Source: Phymatolithon calcareum (Eukaryota > Rhodophyta > Florideophyceae > Hapalidiales). Taken from it: a stretch of DNA of 64,000 nt. This document shows positions 63,068 through 64,000 of this stretch, piece after piece (position 1 is the first letter of the stretch; every line of letters begins with the position of its first letter). Both the position numbers and the translations under genes were made by a program. The stretch is taken from NCBI GenBank assembly GCA_977006965.1, contig OZ345370.1, positions 1,364,001-1,428,000 of the forward strand, in the 5' to 3' direction. Below the pieces are notes generated by a model, which did not search any database, was not told the DNA's origin, and saw nothing but the letters and a program-made list of their open reading frames with translations.

Positions 63068-64000
63068 ATGCCGCGCAAAGATAGACATCGGCGCCACCCA
63101 CCGGCCTCGGCCGTGTTTGATATCGCACCAGCTCCTCCGCAACGTGCCGATGCACGGTCCACAATGTTTCCGAGCGGATTGACGCATCCGGCGGCACTCC
63201 GGAGAGCATGTTTGGATGAGCAATTGATTGCAAGGGCAATTCCTGCGTCTTGGGTTAAGAATGATGACCCTGCTGACCCAAACACTCTTGTTTTGTGCAA
63301 TGTTAAGGTTCGCATTCCGCGCTTATTCGATGATGACCCAGTTTGTAAGGCCTTTGAGAAGGACTTGGATCGAATTGAAGCAAAGTTTCGAGCCGGTCGG
63401 AAAGACAAAAATATCGGTGGCGAGCTTGGTTCTATTATTGTGAAGAAAAGGGTTTCAAAGTCCAAGAAATCCTCGCACTTTTCTCGACGTTCGGTCGGGG
63501 ACCCTGCATCTTTCCTTAACTCTAATTCTGGTCTGCGCAACTCCAACAAACGTCATTCAACTTATTCTCTTCCTGGAGAAAGAGGCTCCAAGCGTGCTCG
63601 CGGTGCTTATGACTACTCAGACGAAGAACCTGAAGATTTTGCCATCGTCTACAGAACAGCAGTCAAATCTGATGTCGTCAAGGCCGCAAAAGTTAGAGCT
63701 GCCCATGTCACCAGTCAAGCTCGCTTGGCAAAGAATGTTGCCGCTGCATGTGCCCGCGAAGCCCGGAAGCGCGTGCTCCGAAGCATGCGTACCTCCGATG
63801 AAGCTCACCGCCGTGCTCGCCGTGTTCTCAGAGATGTTCTAGGGTATTGGAAGAAAGAGGACAAAGAACGACAGGAGGAGCGTAAAAAGCTTATTGCACG
63901 TGCTGAGGAACAGCGCCGCATTGACGCTGAGGAACGCGAAACTCAGCGTCAGAAAAATAAGCTCAAGTTTTTGCTGGGTCAGAGCGAAGCGTTTGCAACA
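63068..64000 (+). CDS. INO80: INO80-type chromatin remodeller, N-terminal part (runs off the window)
   Basis: The frame from ATG 63068 (MPRKDRHRRHPP) is open for 311 codons to the window end. After a disordered, basic N-terminus comes FAIVYRTAVKSDVVKAAKVR and then the DBINO region: ARLAKNVAAACAREARKRVL, RRARRVLRDVLGYWKKEDKE, and a charged helix ending KNKLKFLLGQSEAFAT. This corresponds to the conserved LNFLITQTELYSH-type end of DBINO, the DNA/Arp-binding module that lies just before the Snf2 ATPase in INO80. The protein would be the ATPase of the INO80 nucleosome-sliding complex. The helicase lobes must lie beyond 64000. It could in principle be another DBINO protein, but none is common. Confidence 0.82.
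   Translation, partial: MPRKDRHRRHPPASAVFDIAPAPPQRADARSTMFPSGLTHPAALRRACLDEQLIARAIPASWVKNDDPADPNTLVLCNVKVRIPRLFDDDPVCKAFEKDLDRIEAKFRAGRKDKNIGGELGSIIVKKRVSKSKKSSHFSRRSVGDPASFLNSNSGLRNSNKRHSTYSLPGERGSKRARGAYDYSDEEPEDFAIVYRTAVKSDVVKAAKVRAAHVTSQARLAKNVAAACAREARKRVLRSMRTSDEAHRRARRVLRDVLGYWKKEDKERQEERKKLIARAEEQRRIDAEERETQRQKNKLKFLLGQSEAFAT

Overview
The window looks like nuclear DNA of a red alga, most likely a florideophyte such as Chondrus or a relative. This is inferred from gene style and content, not from a database match. Host genes are compact and mostly single-exon. The few introns are short (87, 87, 87 and 112 bp) with GT..AG ends and CTAAC/CTGAC-like branch sites. Several proteins start with a Ser/Arg/Ala-rich plastid-type leader. 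A starch-binding (CBM20) domain fused to a kinesin fits a cell that stores starch in the cytosol. Between the genes lie long stretches of decayed retroelements and DNA transposons.

Layout. 1-9.6 kb: a small putative plastid protein; the 3' end of a LINE-type ORF split by a 4.1 kb tyrosine-recombinase retroelement with split direct repeats (A1..B1-A2..B2); and a WD40-like gene. 9.6-34 kb is repeat territory. It holds two copies (11.4-12.8 and 29.8-31.2 kb) of an intron-containing AhpD-like gene inside a segmental duplication, tandem hairpin repeats near 15.9 kb, a decayed LINE (16.1-17.6 kb), a broken Ty3/gypsy-like element (19.75-23.85 kb), a Fanzor (eukaryotic TnpB-like) gene with a 3' frameshift and two huge palindromes inside its coding region (24.65-26.4 kb), and a PIF/Harbinger-type transposase remnant (27.6-28.1 kb).

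34-49.3 kb is a gene-rich island: UFD1, plastid geranylgeranyl diphosphate synthase, a MULE transposon with ~85 bp terminal inverted repeats, plastid aspartokinase-homoserine dehydrogenase, a CRAL-TRIO (Sec14-like) protein, a two-helix putative plastid membrane protein, and monodehydroascorbate reductase. 49.3-57.3 kb is again repeat-rich and contains a short coiled-coil gene and LINE remnants. 57.3-64 kb carries a PLAT-CBM20-kinesin-14 fusion, a tiny membrane protein, and the 5' part of an INO80-type chromatin remodeller that runs off the window.

The host genes do not form one pathway. GGPP synthase (isoprenoids, carotenoids, chlorophyll side chain), aspartokinase-HSDH (Thr/Met/Ile branch) and MDHAR (ascorbate recycling) fit a photosynthetic cell. 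UFD1 and INO80 are general eukaryotic machinery. The most unusual items are the PLAT-CBM20-kinesin, the palindrome-bearing Fanzor gene, the frame-perfect nesting of the YR retroelement in the LINE, and the covarying tandem hairpins.
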